Shown here piece by piece: positions 50,255-61,330 of a stretch of DNA of 64,000 nt. The position numbers were made by a program, and so were the translations under genes. The notes under the pieces are model-generated. The model was not told the DNA's origin, ran no database searches, and saw only the letters and a list, made by a program, of their open reading frames with translations. The stretch comes from Hirsutella rhossiliensis (lineage: Eukaryota; Ascomycota; Sordariomycetes; Hypocreales; Ophiocordycipitaceae), in contig NW_025408672.1 in NCBI RefSeq assembly GCF_020360975.1, positions 4,030,001 through 4,094,000 of the forward strand. The letters are read 5' to 3'. Each line of letters starts with the position of its first letter. Positions within the stretch are counted from its first letter, which is position 1.

Positions 50255-50391
50255 CTCTTCGGGTGCGACAGTGGCTGGGTGTTCTCGCGACATGGTGCTG
50301 CGAACGAGAGCTGGGAGGACGTGGGAGGAATGGTCTGTTACCGGCGCCCAGCCAGAATCCGGCGTTGGAAGATCAGAGGGCTTACGGACTA

Positions 50392-52699
50392 AGGGATTTC
50401 CCGGTGATCTGCCGGATCGGACGATTCGCCGGATTTTGGTTCCCTTGCATTCCGGTGAAGATTTGAGTGAAACTCCACGAAAATAATATGAAACAATCTC
50501 ACATTAAAGCAGAAGCAAGAAAGATGCCTAGCAATTCCATTCAATCTACTTCGCAGTCATCAAGCCACCGTGGCCGCTTCCTGTGGCGTCCCGATCGCGC
50601 AAGTCCCCGCATTGCGACTACCATCTCCTGGTCGCGCTCGACAGCCAATGATGGCTTTTGGGACGTGAGGAAGTGGTCAATGCCGGCTTTGGATCTTTAC
50701 GCAACTTAATGTTTGGCGATTTTGAGTGTTCCGGAGCTGTCGTCGGTTCTGGTGGAGCCGAAATGGCGACGACAATCTCGTCTCGAACGCCCGGACTCTT
50801 CTCGCGAGTCTGTGGAGCAACAGAGGTCCGGATCCCATTTCCGACATTTTTCTGGTTCTTTCGCTTGAGCTCTTTCCGTATCTGCCTGTTTTTCTCCCGC
50901 TCTTGTTGTCTGGCTTCCTTTGCCTGACGTCTTTGCTCAGTTTTTGCCTCCCGCTGCCTTCTCTTCTCCAGAGCGAGAACTTTGAGGTTTGCCGCCTTTT
51001 GCTGTCGCTCAAACCTTTGTCGTTCTTTCTCCAAGGCCTCTTCTTGCTTCTGAGTCTCCATGGCTGCTTTCTTCAAGCGCGCTTGGGCCACTTTGCAGGG
51101 CTAAATACCTGCGCCGAGTTAGGATCTACACGATCGAAAGGTAATCCTTCAGAGCTTTACCGCGCATTCTGCGCTGCTTTTCGTGAAAGATAGTCTCCGA
51201 AGTCCCTGATTCTCATATCGAAGCAATTCGTTCTGAGATTGGAGACTTTCGAGAGTACTTTTGAGCTTCCGACTGTCTCGGCTAGCGTTTTTTGAGGATC
51301 CATCGACTACCTTGTCGACAAGTCGGCGCAAATCCCGAGCAGTGGGCTGCTGCAGGGCGAGCGAGTCAACGGAGCTGTCGCCAGACTCAGACTCATCTTC
51401 TGTTTTCTCCGCGATCTGCGACAAAACGACTTCAGGGTCAAATGGGAGGAGTCCGGTCCGTTTCCAACCACTTGCGATGTTCTCCGCCGAGAAAGATGAC
51501 CCGAATGCGTTCCAAAATAACGACCAGAACTCGCGTTTCGATAGCCCGATGAGTCCCTGTGTCTTTGCAGTCCACTGGATGAGCTGGTTGGTGTATGCGG
51601 TCGAAAGAGGGCCAAAAGGGACACATCAAGGGCTGCAGCCTGTGCGTGGAATGCGGCGGAAACACGGCAACGATTATCCGATGCTGGTCACACCACTCCA
51701 GGAAGTCCATATTGACATGACTAGAGTGTCCGTCGGTAATCAGGAGGCGGTAATCCCGGCCGTTTCGCGCCTTTTCTTTCGTGAACCGGTCGAAAACACC
51801 AATGAGCCATTCCTTTCCAAGTTCATGGTTCGTCCAACCCGTTTCTGAGGTTGTGAAAAACGCCGCTTGGTGCTCCGGATCAAACTCCGTGAGCCAGGAG
51901 TCCTGAACTTGCCCTGGCTTGCCTTGGTAGATGAGAAACGGGGGTAGCGCTGTCAGGTCTTGACAGACACATGCCAGGAACGTGATCCATGATCTGTTGC
52001 CATCCTGCGCAGCACCGATCAATTTTCCTTGCTTCTTGGCACGAACAGAGAATACTCTCTTGGTACGATTGATGACGCCGAGGAGAAAGCCCTTTTCGTC
52101 CACATTATACGTGTTGCAAGGCAGGATGTCGTATTTCTCGATTTTCTCGCCAATCTTGTACGATCAGCAATGAAGGGATGGACTTGGGCACCTACTTACA
52201 AGCTCATAGTAGGCTCTGTATCTAGAAGCATTGTCTGCTCTCTTTCTTGCGATATCAAAACCGTCGAACCAAGTGCAACCGAGCTCATCGCTGTTACGTC
52301 GGACGAAGCTATACGGCCAGTCCTTTCCGACCTCAATTTTGGCGATATCCTGGGCAAAACTTTTGATCATCGGCAGCGTAGGCGGAATCCCACGTGATGA
52401 AAGCTTGCGAATATACGCAACAAGATCCCTTTCTTGCTGTTTTGAGAGACGTGACTTATACAAACTGTCGGCATCCCGTCTTGACCTCTGTTTGCCTTGG
52501 TGTCGCCGTCGCAGGGTAGTCTCGTCGCAATTGAACTGACGCGCAGTCTTGGCATAGTTAACAGTGTCACACAGCTTCAGAAACTCAAGCGCTTCATCAA
52601 TCGGGGCCATGGTGGTGGAGAAATTCAGGATTGAAGTGGAGACGTGAACTGGCGGTGAATCCGGCGAATCGCCCGATCCGGCAGATCACCGGAAATCCT
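50392..52699 (-). mobile_element. pogo/Fot-like element I with 40-bp inverted ends and TA target
   Basis: The left end AGGGATTTCCCGGTGATCTG...(50392-50435) and the inverted right end (52656-52699) match with few changes. TA flanks it at 50390-50391 and 52700-52701. The 2.3-kb length and a single reverse-strand transposase fit the Fot1/pogo group. Confidence 0.9.
50618..52610 (-). pseudogene. Transposase of pogo element I
   Basis: It begins at 52610 with MAPIDEALEFLKLCDTVNYA and TARQFNCDETTLRRRHQG (helix-turn-helix), followed by a CENP-B-type half (LSSRGIPPTLPMIKSFAQDI, GKDWPYSFVRRN). The DDE domain shows YNVDEKGFLLGV (first D), YRLLITDGHSSHVNMDFLEW (second D) and FPPHSTHRLQPL (third D region), where a frame change at about 51640 follows. 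The continuation and a basic coiled tail (QKQEEALEKERQRFERQQ) lie in shifted frames. A possible intron or break near 52160 joins the halves. It is likely inactive because of the frame changes. Confidence 0.85.
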
Positions 52700-52701
52700 T
52701 A

Positions 52702-52929
52702 TCAGTCGAACGCCCTCCTCTAGCTGCCGCTCGAACCGTCACTCTTTCGCACCCTTGCGGTCGCACCTTGCGGTTGCTGCTACGCTCCCGCACCTGCTGC
52801 TACTGCTGCGATTGCAGCGATAAAAGAAGATTTGCCAGTGTGGGAATGTAGCATATAGCTATAGTAGGATTGTAAGGGAGGTGCGCACACGCACACGTGA
52901 CCCTTAGCGTCACGTGTATGGACCTCGGG
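52702..52929. other. No supported feature
   Basis: Spacer between pogo element I and the LINE-like tail. Short GC-rich and trinucleotide-like runs (GCTGCTACTGCTGC, near 52798) only. It does not continue the Helitron sequence found on the other side of the pogo element. Confidence 0.45.
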
Positions 52930-53006
52930 GATCCTCAGTAGCTTTTACGTCTAGGCCCTATAGGAGAAATCCTCCGGGTGAAATACACATACATACATAC
53001 ATACTT
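52930..53006 (+). repeat. LINE-like 3' tail with (ACAT)n
   Basis: GTCTAGGCCCTATAGGAGAA, CCTCCGGGTGAAATAC and an (ACAT)n run to about 53004 match the tails at 160-215 and 48220-48255. Only the last ~75 bases are left. Confidence 0.6.
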
Positions 53007-53229
53007 GGTCCGTGCACGACGACAAAATGTCACTGACGACGCCTCCGACAAGATGGACAAATTCACACCATATAGTGAATTAAAAATACGAAGTAATTTA
53101 TTGAGCTTAATGATAATGTCAAAAAAGAAGGGGTAGGCAAATCTTGCGTGTTTTATTCCAAAAAGAGGAGGGAAATCAGACGGGGAATTTACACGAAATC
53201 TCACACCACAGCCCCTTCTTCCCCCTTCA

Positions 53230-53696
53230 AGACATTGTTCTTCACCCAATGCTTCAAGCATTCTCCTTTCAATTTGGTCCGCATCCAATTGTGCCCTTTC
53301 CCAGGAGATCGTACGACGAGCCCTGAAAACCCGTTCCGGTTCATCACTCATCGCTGGCATTGATAGGATATCTATTGCCATTCGTGATAACTTCGGCCAT
53401 CGTTTCCTATGTCGCTCTTGAAGCCACCATGATAAGGCAGTTGTTGGCGCAATGTCGTATGGATCACCTGAGATGTAATCTTCATACTCGTCTTGACTTG
53501 TAGGTCGAGCACAATTCTGCAGATTTCTCGAAATACGATCAAATGCATCAAGATCATTGTTTTCCTCTTCGTCAAGTGCCTGATACGAAATTGTACCGTC
53601 GTTTGTATCTCGGTATGAGTGCCACAGGTCTTTGACCTGTTTGAAAGCAGTTTTATGCCACTTCTTCTTCCAATTTGAGTGAATGTACGTCGTACG
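53230..53696 (-). pseudogene. hAT transposase, C-terminal dimerisation part
   Basis: The reverse strand reads WWLQERHRKRWPKLSRMAID, ILSMPAMSDEPERVF and RRTISWERAQLDADQIE. This is the signature end of hAT transposases: the conserved P-x-S-x-x-x-E-R-x-F core and a tryptophan-containing helix used for dimer formation. The frame changes after ERVF, where the usual S-x-A is damaged. The piece is the direct continuation of 59461-60937. Confidence 0.82.
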
Positions 53697-53859
53697 TGTG
53701 AGGGAACGATCATGTGACTTTCATACTTTATGAAAGGTCCCGCTTTTATTCATGTAAATAGCGAAAGTCAGAGTCTTCCTTAGGAACCTCTTTCTCTCTT
53801 GTAGACAATCACTTTACCCAAGTCGCACTCGACCTTGTTCGTGCACTTGTACCGTCACA
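53697..53859 (+). repeat. 5' LTR of the Gypsy element (163 bp)
   Basis: It begins TGTGAGGGAACGATCATG and ends GTACCGTCACA. It is the same as the 3' LTR apart from one extra T (CGCTTTTATTC) and one extra C (CTCTCTTGTAG). The internal word GTAGACAAT (53801-53809) is complementary to the primer site just after the LTR. Confidence 0.93.
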
Positions 53860-53870
53860 TATTGTCTACC
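53860..53870 (+). promoter_or_regulatory. Putative self-priming primer-binding site
   Basis: TATTGTCTACC directly follows the 5' LTR and contains ATTGTCTAC, the inverse complement of GTAGACAAT in the LTR. In Tf1/sushi elements the first bases of the RNA fold back onto such a site to prime reverse transcription, which would put the RNA start near 53801. Confidence 0.65.
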
Positions 53871-54106
53871 GACTACCCTTCCTCAATAGACCACTGTCCG
53901 CGACGTGACTATTGATTTCGATACCTCTAACCTCACCAAAACACCCTGCAACCAAATTTCCACCTAAACCACCACCACCGCACCAAATTCACCAATCAAC
54001 GAATCAGCAAACCAACAAACCAACAAATCACAATCGCAAAGTCAACTAAAACGTAACGAAACTGTCGAACGCCACCTGCACTATAGCCATCACCGTCAAC
54101 AACCCA

Positions 54107-55238
54107 ATGGCTACCGCTACCCCACACCCGTCGATCGAGTGCCCCCTGCCCCTCCTCAACGCCAGCAATACCGATGAAACGTTCCGAAATGCCTTTGTTG
54201 CTAACCCAGCCGGTCTCATGAAAGAAGTCTTCCTCGTATGCAATGCCGCATACAGTATGCAAGCGGTAATCGATTCACTACGTGCCTCGACCACGACGAC
54301 AAATAGGGCAATGGAGGACCTCCAAACCCGCCTAGAAAACACGCTCATTTCTAAAAGTGATGGAGACGCAATGATCGCCCGTCTTATGGCAGAAAATGAA
54401 GCGTACATAAAGATCATTCAGTCAAAGGAGCTTCACACCGCACACCAGAACACCCTGATCCTGAGGCCTTCACCGGAGAGGACCCCACGCTTCTGCCGAA
54501 TTTCCTCCAGCACCTCGAGTTGAAGCTCGAAATGAATAAAGATTGGTGGAACTCGGAACCTCAACGTATGGGATATGTCGTCTCATGCCTTAAAGGCAAA
54601 GCACATGACCAAGTCCGCTACAACATTAAAGATGGGGTGGTTCTCTTCGACGATGTCAATGCCATAAAAACACCCTTCAGTCAGCCTTCGGGGATATTGA
54701 CGCTAAAGCTACCGCCCAACTCAAAATCTTTGACATGAAACAAGGCCATAGATCCCTTACGACATTCCTCCCGAATGGTATGCCGTCGCCAAGCTCACCG
54801 ACTGGGATAGTGGGGCGCTCATTGCTCACCTCCGACGTGCCCTCCACGACAACGTTATCTGGAGACTTTCTCTCACTAAGGGCAAAGATACTCCTACCGA
54901 AATTAGTCAATTTATGGACCTTGTCCGTATCTGCGATAACGAATGCCGTCAAGTCAATGCCAATTACTTCAAGAAAAACACCGACAACTCAGCAAGTCAC
55001 AATGCAACCTTACAACCCTCCACTACGCCACAATCGACGACCTCTAACGGCGGGATTCAATGGATTTGAGCGTCATCACCTGGGGCCAAAGATGTCGCCT
55101 CTGGTCGTAGACCCCAAACGGAAGCAGAGAGCGGCACGCAGAGCCTATTGCACAGCGCATGGACTCTGCCATTGGTGCAGCTCAGGCAAACATCGTTCCT
55201 CAATTGCGACACCGCACCATGGAGGACGGAAAGTGTAG
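54107..55238 (+). pseudogene. Gypsy gag region
   Basis: The start is MATATPHPSIECPLPLL (54107), followed by a coiled segment. Later pieces in other frames read DWWNSEPQRMGYVVSCLKGK, AHLRRALHDNVIWRLSLTKG and CTAHGLCHWCSSGKHRSSNC, the last a zinc-knuckle-like motif for RNA binding. At least three frame changes (near 54510, 54700 and 55060) separate them. The gene would build the particle core. Confidence 0.75.
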
Positions 55239-55249
55239 TCTCCGACGGA

Positions 55250-58004
55250 AGTCGCCGCAGGAGACGCAAGAAAAGGGCGATCTACTGCTCTTCTCTGGAC
55301 ACTAACCAAGCTCATTTGCTACTGCCTTGTAACCTAATCGAAGACAATTCCACTCTGATTAAAACCGAAGCAATGCTTGACTCAGGTGCCACTGGAAAGG
55401 GGTTTGTAGACGAATCCTTCGCGCACGCCAACAAACTCACGCTTTATGAACTACGAAACCGTCGCCGGCTGAACGTAGTCGATGGAAGACCCTCCTCGGC
55501 TGGCGATATCACTCATGTGGTGAAACTCAACATGGAAATCAAGGGACACAGGGAGAAGATGCTATTTTACGTAACGAAGCTTGGGAAGTACAATGTCATA
55601 CTCGGAAAACCCTGGCTGACAGATCACAACCCAATCGTCAATTGGAGCACGAATGTGGTCACTTTCAACTCTGATCACTGCCGCAAATACTGCATGGAGA
55701 AAGGACAATACCAACTGCCTGTTTCTGGAGCTCCCTCTTTGTCAATTTCTGCAACCACGACTATACTGGCACGCCCATCAATCCCCGAAGAGTCGGCGCA
55801 GCCTGCATTCCATATGCTGACCAAAAACCGCGACGTCGACGTATTCTCACTATCACTGTATGAGATCGACAAAGGCTGGCTGAACTTGAGTCATCACAGA
55901 AGCCTCCACCTTCGTAGAACCTAAAGCACGCCGAAGGGTCCGATTCGACTCTGCACTCACAGACATGGACAAGATGAACCGAGAACTCCAGCTACAGGAC
56001 GGAATCACCTCCCTTGACCCCAAGGACCAACAAACACAGGAACTCTGAGCTTCCCGGAAAACAGCAGCCGATATGTACCTTTCAGGGGCATCACTCGAAG
56101 ACATTCACAAAGCCCTCGAACCCAAGACTTTGATCGATCCTGCAACAAAAGTACCCCAACACTACCATGAATTTTTGAAAGCATTCGACCAATCAGAAGC
56201 GGATAAACTCCCCACACCGAGACTGCGACCACGAAATTGAACTTCAACCTGGAACGACTCCACCACATGGACCTCTGTACGGGATGTCACAAGACGAACT
56301 TCTCGTCCTCCGGAAATTCCTTCAGGAAAACCTTGATAAGGGTTTCATACGCGCTAGCACCTCACCGGCAGCCTCGCCAGTGTTATTTGCAAAGAAACCA
56401 GGAGGGGCCTTCGTTTTGCGTGGACTACCGAGCTCTTAACGCGATAACCATCAAGAACCGTTACCCCTACCGTTGATCCAGGAGACCCTTTCCCAGCTAA
56501 GCCAAGCCAAGTATTTCACCAAACTCGATGTCGTCGCAGCGTTTAATCGAATCCGCATCAAGGAGGGTCAGGAATGGATGACGGCGTTCAACACAAGATA
56601 TGGTCTCTTCGAGCATGGTGATGCCTTTTGGACTATCAAACGCCCCGGCTACCTTTCAAGCTCGAATTAACGAAGTCTTACGCCCATTCCTTGATAGATA
56701 TTGCACGGCCTACATCGACGACATTCTCATCTACTCAGACGACCTTGCCACCCACAGACTCCACGTCAAATCAGTACTCCAAGCACTTGAAGCCGCAGGC
56801 CTACAACTTGACGTCAAGAAATGCGAATTCGAGACTACTGAAGTCAAATACCTGGGCATGATCATCTCAACCACTGGAGTACGGATGGACCCAGAGAAAG
56901 TCAACTGTCTCATCAACTGGGAGGCCCCTATCAATGTCAAAGATGTCCAAGCCTTTTTAGGATTCTCAAATTTCTACAGACGGTTCATCAAGGGATTTTC
57001 ACGCATCGTACGACCACTTGTTGCCCTGACACGGAAGCTAGTCAAATGGAACTGGACTTCATCTTGCCAAGAAGCATTCCGATATGCTCAAAAATAGCTT
57101 CACTTCAGCGCCAATCCTCAGACACTTCGACCCCGCAAGAGAAGTGTTTGTCGAATGCGACGCGTCCGATTTTGTGTCTTCGGGTATTCTCTCCCAGGAA
57201 GACGATCAAGGAGTGCTACACCCAGTGGCTTTCATGTCCAAGAAGTACGACCCCGCTGAGTGCAATTACGAGATATATGACAAAGAACTTTTGGCTATTG
57301 TACGCTGCTTCGAATGCTGGAGACCCGAACTCCAAGGCACACACCACCAGATTACAGTCATCACTGACCATGCCAACCTTCGATATTTCATGACAACCAA
57401 GCAACTTTCAAGACGACAAGTCAGGTGGAGCGAATTCCTATCACAGTTCCAATTCGCTATCAAGTCAGTGCCTGGGAAAGAGAACGGAAAGCCTGACTCA
57501 CTCACACGGAGATCACAAGACTTACCGAAAGATGAAAATGACGACCGCATCCAGTACCAACAACAGTCGCTGCTTAAGCCTTCCAACATAGACTCCTCTG
57601 TACAAGAACAACTAAGGCTTGACCCCGAGCTCTCAGAGCTCTTTGCAAATCTCTCCTGGGAACAAGAGATTGCACTATGTCCCGCCATTCTTGACGAAAT
57701 TCAGCCAGAACCAATCAACCACAAAATCACAAGACTTCTAGACAAGGGCTATGAGGAGGACGAATGGTGGATGAAAATCAGGACGAGATGCTCAAACCCC
57801 ATGGAATTCCCCACTCAAAGGAAGTTTCTATCGGAATGCATGATAAACGAAGGCCGATTATATTTCCGAGAGAGCTATACGTACCCGCAGGCGAACTACG
57901 GACCCTTCTCACTCAACTCGCCCATGACAGCGTCGAATCAGGCCACCCTGGAAAAACAAGCTATACGAACTCATTTCACGCTCTTATTGGTGGCCAAAGC
58001 TTAG
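55250..58004 (+). pseudogene. Gypsy pol: protease, reverse transcriptase, RNase H
   Basis: Protease: EAMLDSGATGKGFVDE (catalytic DSG), with YNVILGKPWL. Reverse transcriptase: [54 protein letters not shown] and the YIDD active site in TAYIDDILIYSDD, followed by FLGFSNFYRRFI. RNase [51 protein letters not shown]. Frame changes occur near 55930, 56240, 56480, 56600 and 57080. Confidence 0.88.
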
Positions 58005-59336
58005 CGCCGATACGAAACAATTCACACGCAATTGCCACGGATGTCTGAGGAACAAAACCTCCCAGTTGCGGTACCAGGGGACATTGAAACCGCTCCCAAT
58101 TCCTTGCAAAGATGGAGAGACTTATCCGTTGACTTCATTGGCCCAATTCAGCGCACAGCTCGTGGATTCAACGCAATCATGGTGGTAGTCGATAGGCTGT
58201 CAAAGGACAGACATTTCACGCCCTGCAAGACCGACATGAAAACACATGACTTGGCAACACTCTTCGTACGAGATGTCTGGAAACTCCATGGACTACCGGA
58301 TTCAATCGTGTCTGATAGAGGACCACTGTTTGTCTCGGAATTCTGAAAGCGGTTTGCCACCGTCTACGGATCAATATCAGCCTTTCTACAGCATATCACC
58401 CCGAAACTGACGGCCAGACGGAAAACGCTAACTCATTTCTCGAACAATACCTTCGCCAATATGTTAGCTTTGCTCAGGACGACTGGGACGAGTGGCTCCC
58501 ATTGGCCGAATTCGCAGCCCGTAACGTTGTCAGCGATTCAACGGGAATGTCCCCATTTTTGCGAACACAGGCTATCACCCCGAATGAGCTTTGGTCCCCC
58601 TCGCGCAATACCACTCGCGGCATCCAAAGACCTGGCAGAACGCTGCAACGAGGGGAACGAATTTGTCGCCAAGATGCAAGAAATCACTGATCTACTTCGG
58701 ACAAACCTGCTCTCAGCTCAAGCCTCACAAGAGCAGTTCGCCAACGCAAATAGATCACCGGCGCCAGCTTACCGAGTTGGAGACATGGTGCTACTTAGCA
58801 CACGCAACATTGATTCAGCCCGACCCATCCCAAAACTAGATCACAAGTTCATTGGCCCTTTTCGAATCGAGCGCGTGCTCAACCCTCACTCCTACCAACT
58901 GAAGTTGCCACATGAACTAGACTCAATTCACAATTCATTTCACACCAACCTCCTGCGACCGTCACCAAACGACCCGCTCCCCGGCCAATACAACACACCG
59001 CCCCCACCAATAACGCTAGATGCAAAGGGGGAGAAACTCTGGGCGATTGAAGAAATACTGGACTCGAAACGCACAAAACAGAAAGGCTTCCAGTACCATA
59101 TACTATGGAGAGGCTTCGACCTTGAGCAGGCAACATGGGAACCACTACACAACGTCGTCAACGCTCACATCGCCATCAAAGAGTTCGAGAAGCACAACAA
59201 AACAAACCCAGACCGACGAAACAAGAAGCGCAAAATGCTCGCCTACAGGCTCAGCAAGACGTGGAAGAATCAGAAGCGATGGAGTAAAGGAGGCCCATGT
59301 GTGAGGGAACGATCATGTGACTTTCATACTTTATGA
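57764..59336 (+). pseudogene. Gypsy integrase with C-terminal chromodomain
   Basis: The zinc-binding part reads [18 protein letters not shown] and then, in another frame, CHGCLRN. The DDE core shows LSVDFIGPIQRTARGFNAIM and [15 protein letters not shown], followed at once by a TGA (58344-58346) that breaks the core. The last frame (58461-59336) has YRVGDMVLLSTRNID, the GPFRIERVLNPHSYQLKLP block, and a chromodomain (LWAIEEILDSKRTKQKGFQY, HILWRGFDLEQATWEPLHNV). Chromodomains guide integration toward modified chromatin. Confidence 0.87.
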
Positions 59337-59460
59337 AAGGTCCCGCTTTATTCATGTAAATAGCGAAAGTCAGAGTCTTCCTTAGGAACCTCTTTCTCTT
59401 TGTAGACAATCACTTTACCCAAGTCGCACTCGACCTTGTTCGTGCACTTGTACCGTCACA
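59300..59460 (+). repeat. 3' LTR of the Gypsy element (161 bp)
   Basis: It starts TGTGAGGGAACG after a purine-rich stretch (GGAGTAAAGGAGG) and ends CGTCACA; target repeat GTACG follows. It differs from the 5' LTR only by two 1-nt indels. Confidence 0.93.
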
Positions 59461-60937
59461 GTACGATAGCTTGGATGAAGGACCAAAGCAGCCGCGTAAT
59501 AGGGCGAATTCTATGTCTTGCTGTAATATTTATCGAAGACTTCCACCCTTCCGGATCCTGGGGAAAGTTCTGGGTCTGATTTATATGAGATCTATTACAC
59601 CATATTAGCGTTCACGTGAAGATATCAGACAAGAATGTATGTTACCAAAGCCTCATCAAAACATCGGATCAAGACGTCCATCGTGAACAGCACTTTATCA
59701 AGCGTGGCGTGATCCTTGCGTTGCCAGTGTTGCTCGTGAAAACGGTTGAAGGATCTCTTTAATCGTGCGGAGCCGAGTCCAATCTTCTGGTGATAGAAAA
59801 TCGGCAGAGAGATCTGCAAAGTGATTCTTGGTGTAGGTGTCCAGGGCACCTGCAATTCCTTCTCTGTGGCAACGTGCAGCATTTGGTACCAACTATTCCA
59901 CCTTGTACGATTATCAAGTGGAATCCCTCTCCCTGCGAGCTCGTTGAATTCCTTGGTTCGTCCTGCGAACTTCGAATATTGATAACCAGGTTGTGGAGCT
60001 TTCCAAGTGGGCCGAGAAGCCGAAACTCGGCGCGCTGTTTTTGGATTCCTTCAAGTTCTTCTCCGTTATCGTACTGTTCGCACCGTTTCGAGTCTAGAGA
60101 GCCTTGGAACAGGAACGCTTGAACTGCCAAGTTAATAATGTGGCCCATACATCGGAGACGGTGGACTTCGGGATCCCAATCAATGCCCTCCTCTTCCTTG
60201 AGGCATGTACTGAATGCACGGCAAAGGGTATCATTCGTACTCGAGTTATCACCCACAACACTACCAATGCGTCGCACAATGCCAAAATCTCGCAGAACTG
60301 GCATAAGAGTAATAAACTGCTCTTCTCCTGAGTGGTTGGCTACCGGCCGAAGAGCAAGGAGTGTTTTTTCGTGCTTCTTGAACATGGTCGACAAAATGAG
60401 CGCAAATTCCGAGAAGAAGAAGTCGATTGGGAGAAGTCCAAATATCAAGTGAAAGATGGACCTTGGACATTGCCGACTGGAGCTTCTTTCGTACGATTTT
60501 CTTTGCAGATTGGAATTGCTGATCAATGATTCCTGGAATAGTTGAGTGGGCTGAGGAGAAAGTCCTTCGCGACAGGATTCAAGGTAGAAATGAAGAGTGA
60601 AATTCCGAGATTCAACTATTCGGTATGGGAGGTTTAGTATGACGACTAACCAAGCTAGCGCTTTATTGATCTTTTCTTCGTCAAGGTAGCCTTTGAAGAC
60701 CTGGGACTCAATCTCTGTCGCACGGCCCAGATCCCGCGCTTGCCCATAGAGTTGATCAAACCCTTCGATGATGGACGATTGAAGAGGAGATAAATTCTCT
60801 ACGACATTGATGTCGTGCTTGCCCTCAAGGTGTTTTCGAAAATTGGTGGTAACCGAAGTGCTGTAGGGATCCTCCTGGGGACAATGAAGACAATACATGA
60901 GGCGGTTCCTGCCTTTGAACTCCGCTTCCCTTTTCAC
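59461..60937 (-). pseudogene. hAT transposase, N-terminal and central part
   Basis: It starts at 60937 with MKREAEFKGRNRLMYCLHCP and contains a BED-type zinc finger (CLHC...HLEGKH, residues 16-41). The central part has YGQARDLGRATEIESQVFKG, VVGDNSSTNDTLCRAFSTCL and VHRLRCMGHIINLAVQAFLF; the D of GDN and the CxxH-like CMGH block are typical of hAT cores. Frame changes near 60500 and 60030 and below 59750 break it. Past 59461 it continues on the far side of the Gypsy element. Confidence 0.82.
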
Positions 60938-61230
60938 TGCCGGACGAGCATGTTTCCATGTTCCAAAGGCGGTTTTCCTCTTGTATTGCGAGATGTAGAC
61001 GTGGAAGAATCTGAAATAATGGATTCAGAATCGAAGAAGGATAACACAGACTCAGAATCCATCGTCGCGAGGTGATAATATGGTGTGGGTTGGTGGGAAG
61101 ATGATTTCGTGGATGTGGGGATTTTTGCGGGTTCAAGCCCCTGGAATAAGGTACAGCAAACATGGGCTTACAACGATTACGGTGAACAAGGACTCTTGTA
61201 AATAACCCTTGTGGGAACCCTGTTAGTGGC

Positions 61231-61330
61231 GTGGTTTAGCCAATAATATGGAAATACATGGATCCATATCCATACCTTTTCCATGCCATTCATGGAAAGG
61301 GTATTTCCATATTTAGATATGGAAAACCAC
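61231..61330. repeat. 100-bp foldback element (MITE-like)
   Basis: Outer arms GTGGTTT...AAACCAC and inner arms ATATGGAAATAC...GTATTTCCATAT give a nested hairpin. The inverse of its right end, GGTGGTTTTCCATA, equals the left end of foldback 1 at 18164. Confidence 0.6.

Larger units (their letters stand above)
48449..50388 (-). mobile_element. Helitron copy D: internally deleted, carries a MYND gene
   Basis: Read on the reverse strand, it begins at 50388 (TCCGTAAGCCCTCTGATC, like copy A at 2140), contains the family start codon region (MSREHPATVAPEEV), and then jumps directly to the helicase end near 50250. Next come the antisense accessory gene tail (49891-49560), a MYND zinc-finger gene not present in the other copies (49451-48720), and the family 3' terminus at 48449. 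It has no Rep and almost no helicase, so it would depend on other copies to move. Confidence 0.82.
53697..59460 (+). mobile_element. Gypsy chromovirus (Tf1/sushi type) inserted into hAT
   Basis: It is 5,764 bp with short TG...CA LTRs and a perfect 5-bp target duplication GTACG (53692-53696 and 59461-59465). Order: LTR, self-complementary primer site, gag, protease, reverse transcriptase, RNase H, integrase, chromodomain, purine tract, LTR. The chromodomain and primer type place it among fungal chromoviruses. Several frame breaks and stops are present. Confidence 0.93.
53010..61228 (-). mobile_element. hAT element, split by a Gypsy retroelement
   Basis: Reverse-strand transposase coding is found on both sides of the Gypsy insertion (60937-59461, then 53696 to about 53230). 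Without the insert the element is about 2.4 kb. I could not identify its terminal inverted repeats or 8-bp target duplication with confidence, so the outer borders are approximate. Confidence 0.7.

Noticed and set aside
51261..51848. 195-codon forward ORF opposite pogo element I
   Set aside because: Antisense shadow of the pogo transposase; the reverse strand carries the DDE motifs.
53144..53363. Forward ORFs opposite the hAT C-terminus
   Set aside because: Shadows of the reverse-strand SMPAMSDEPERVF region.
61125..61165. B-box-like GGTTCAAGCCC suggesting a tRNA
   Set aside because: No acceptor stem, A-box or anticodon arm can be found around it.
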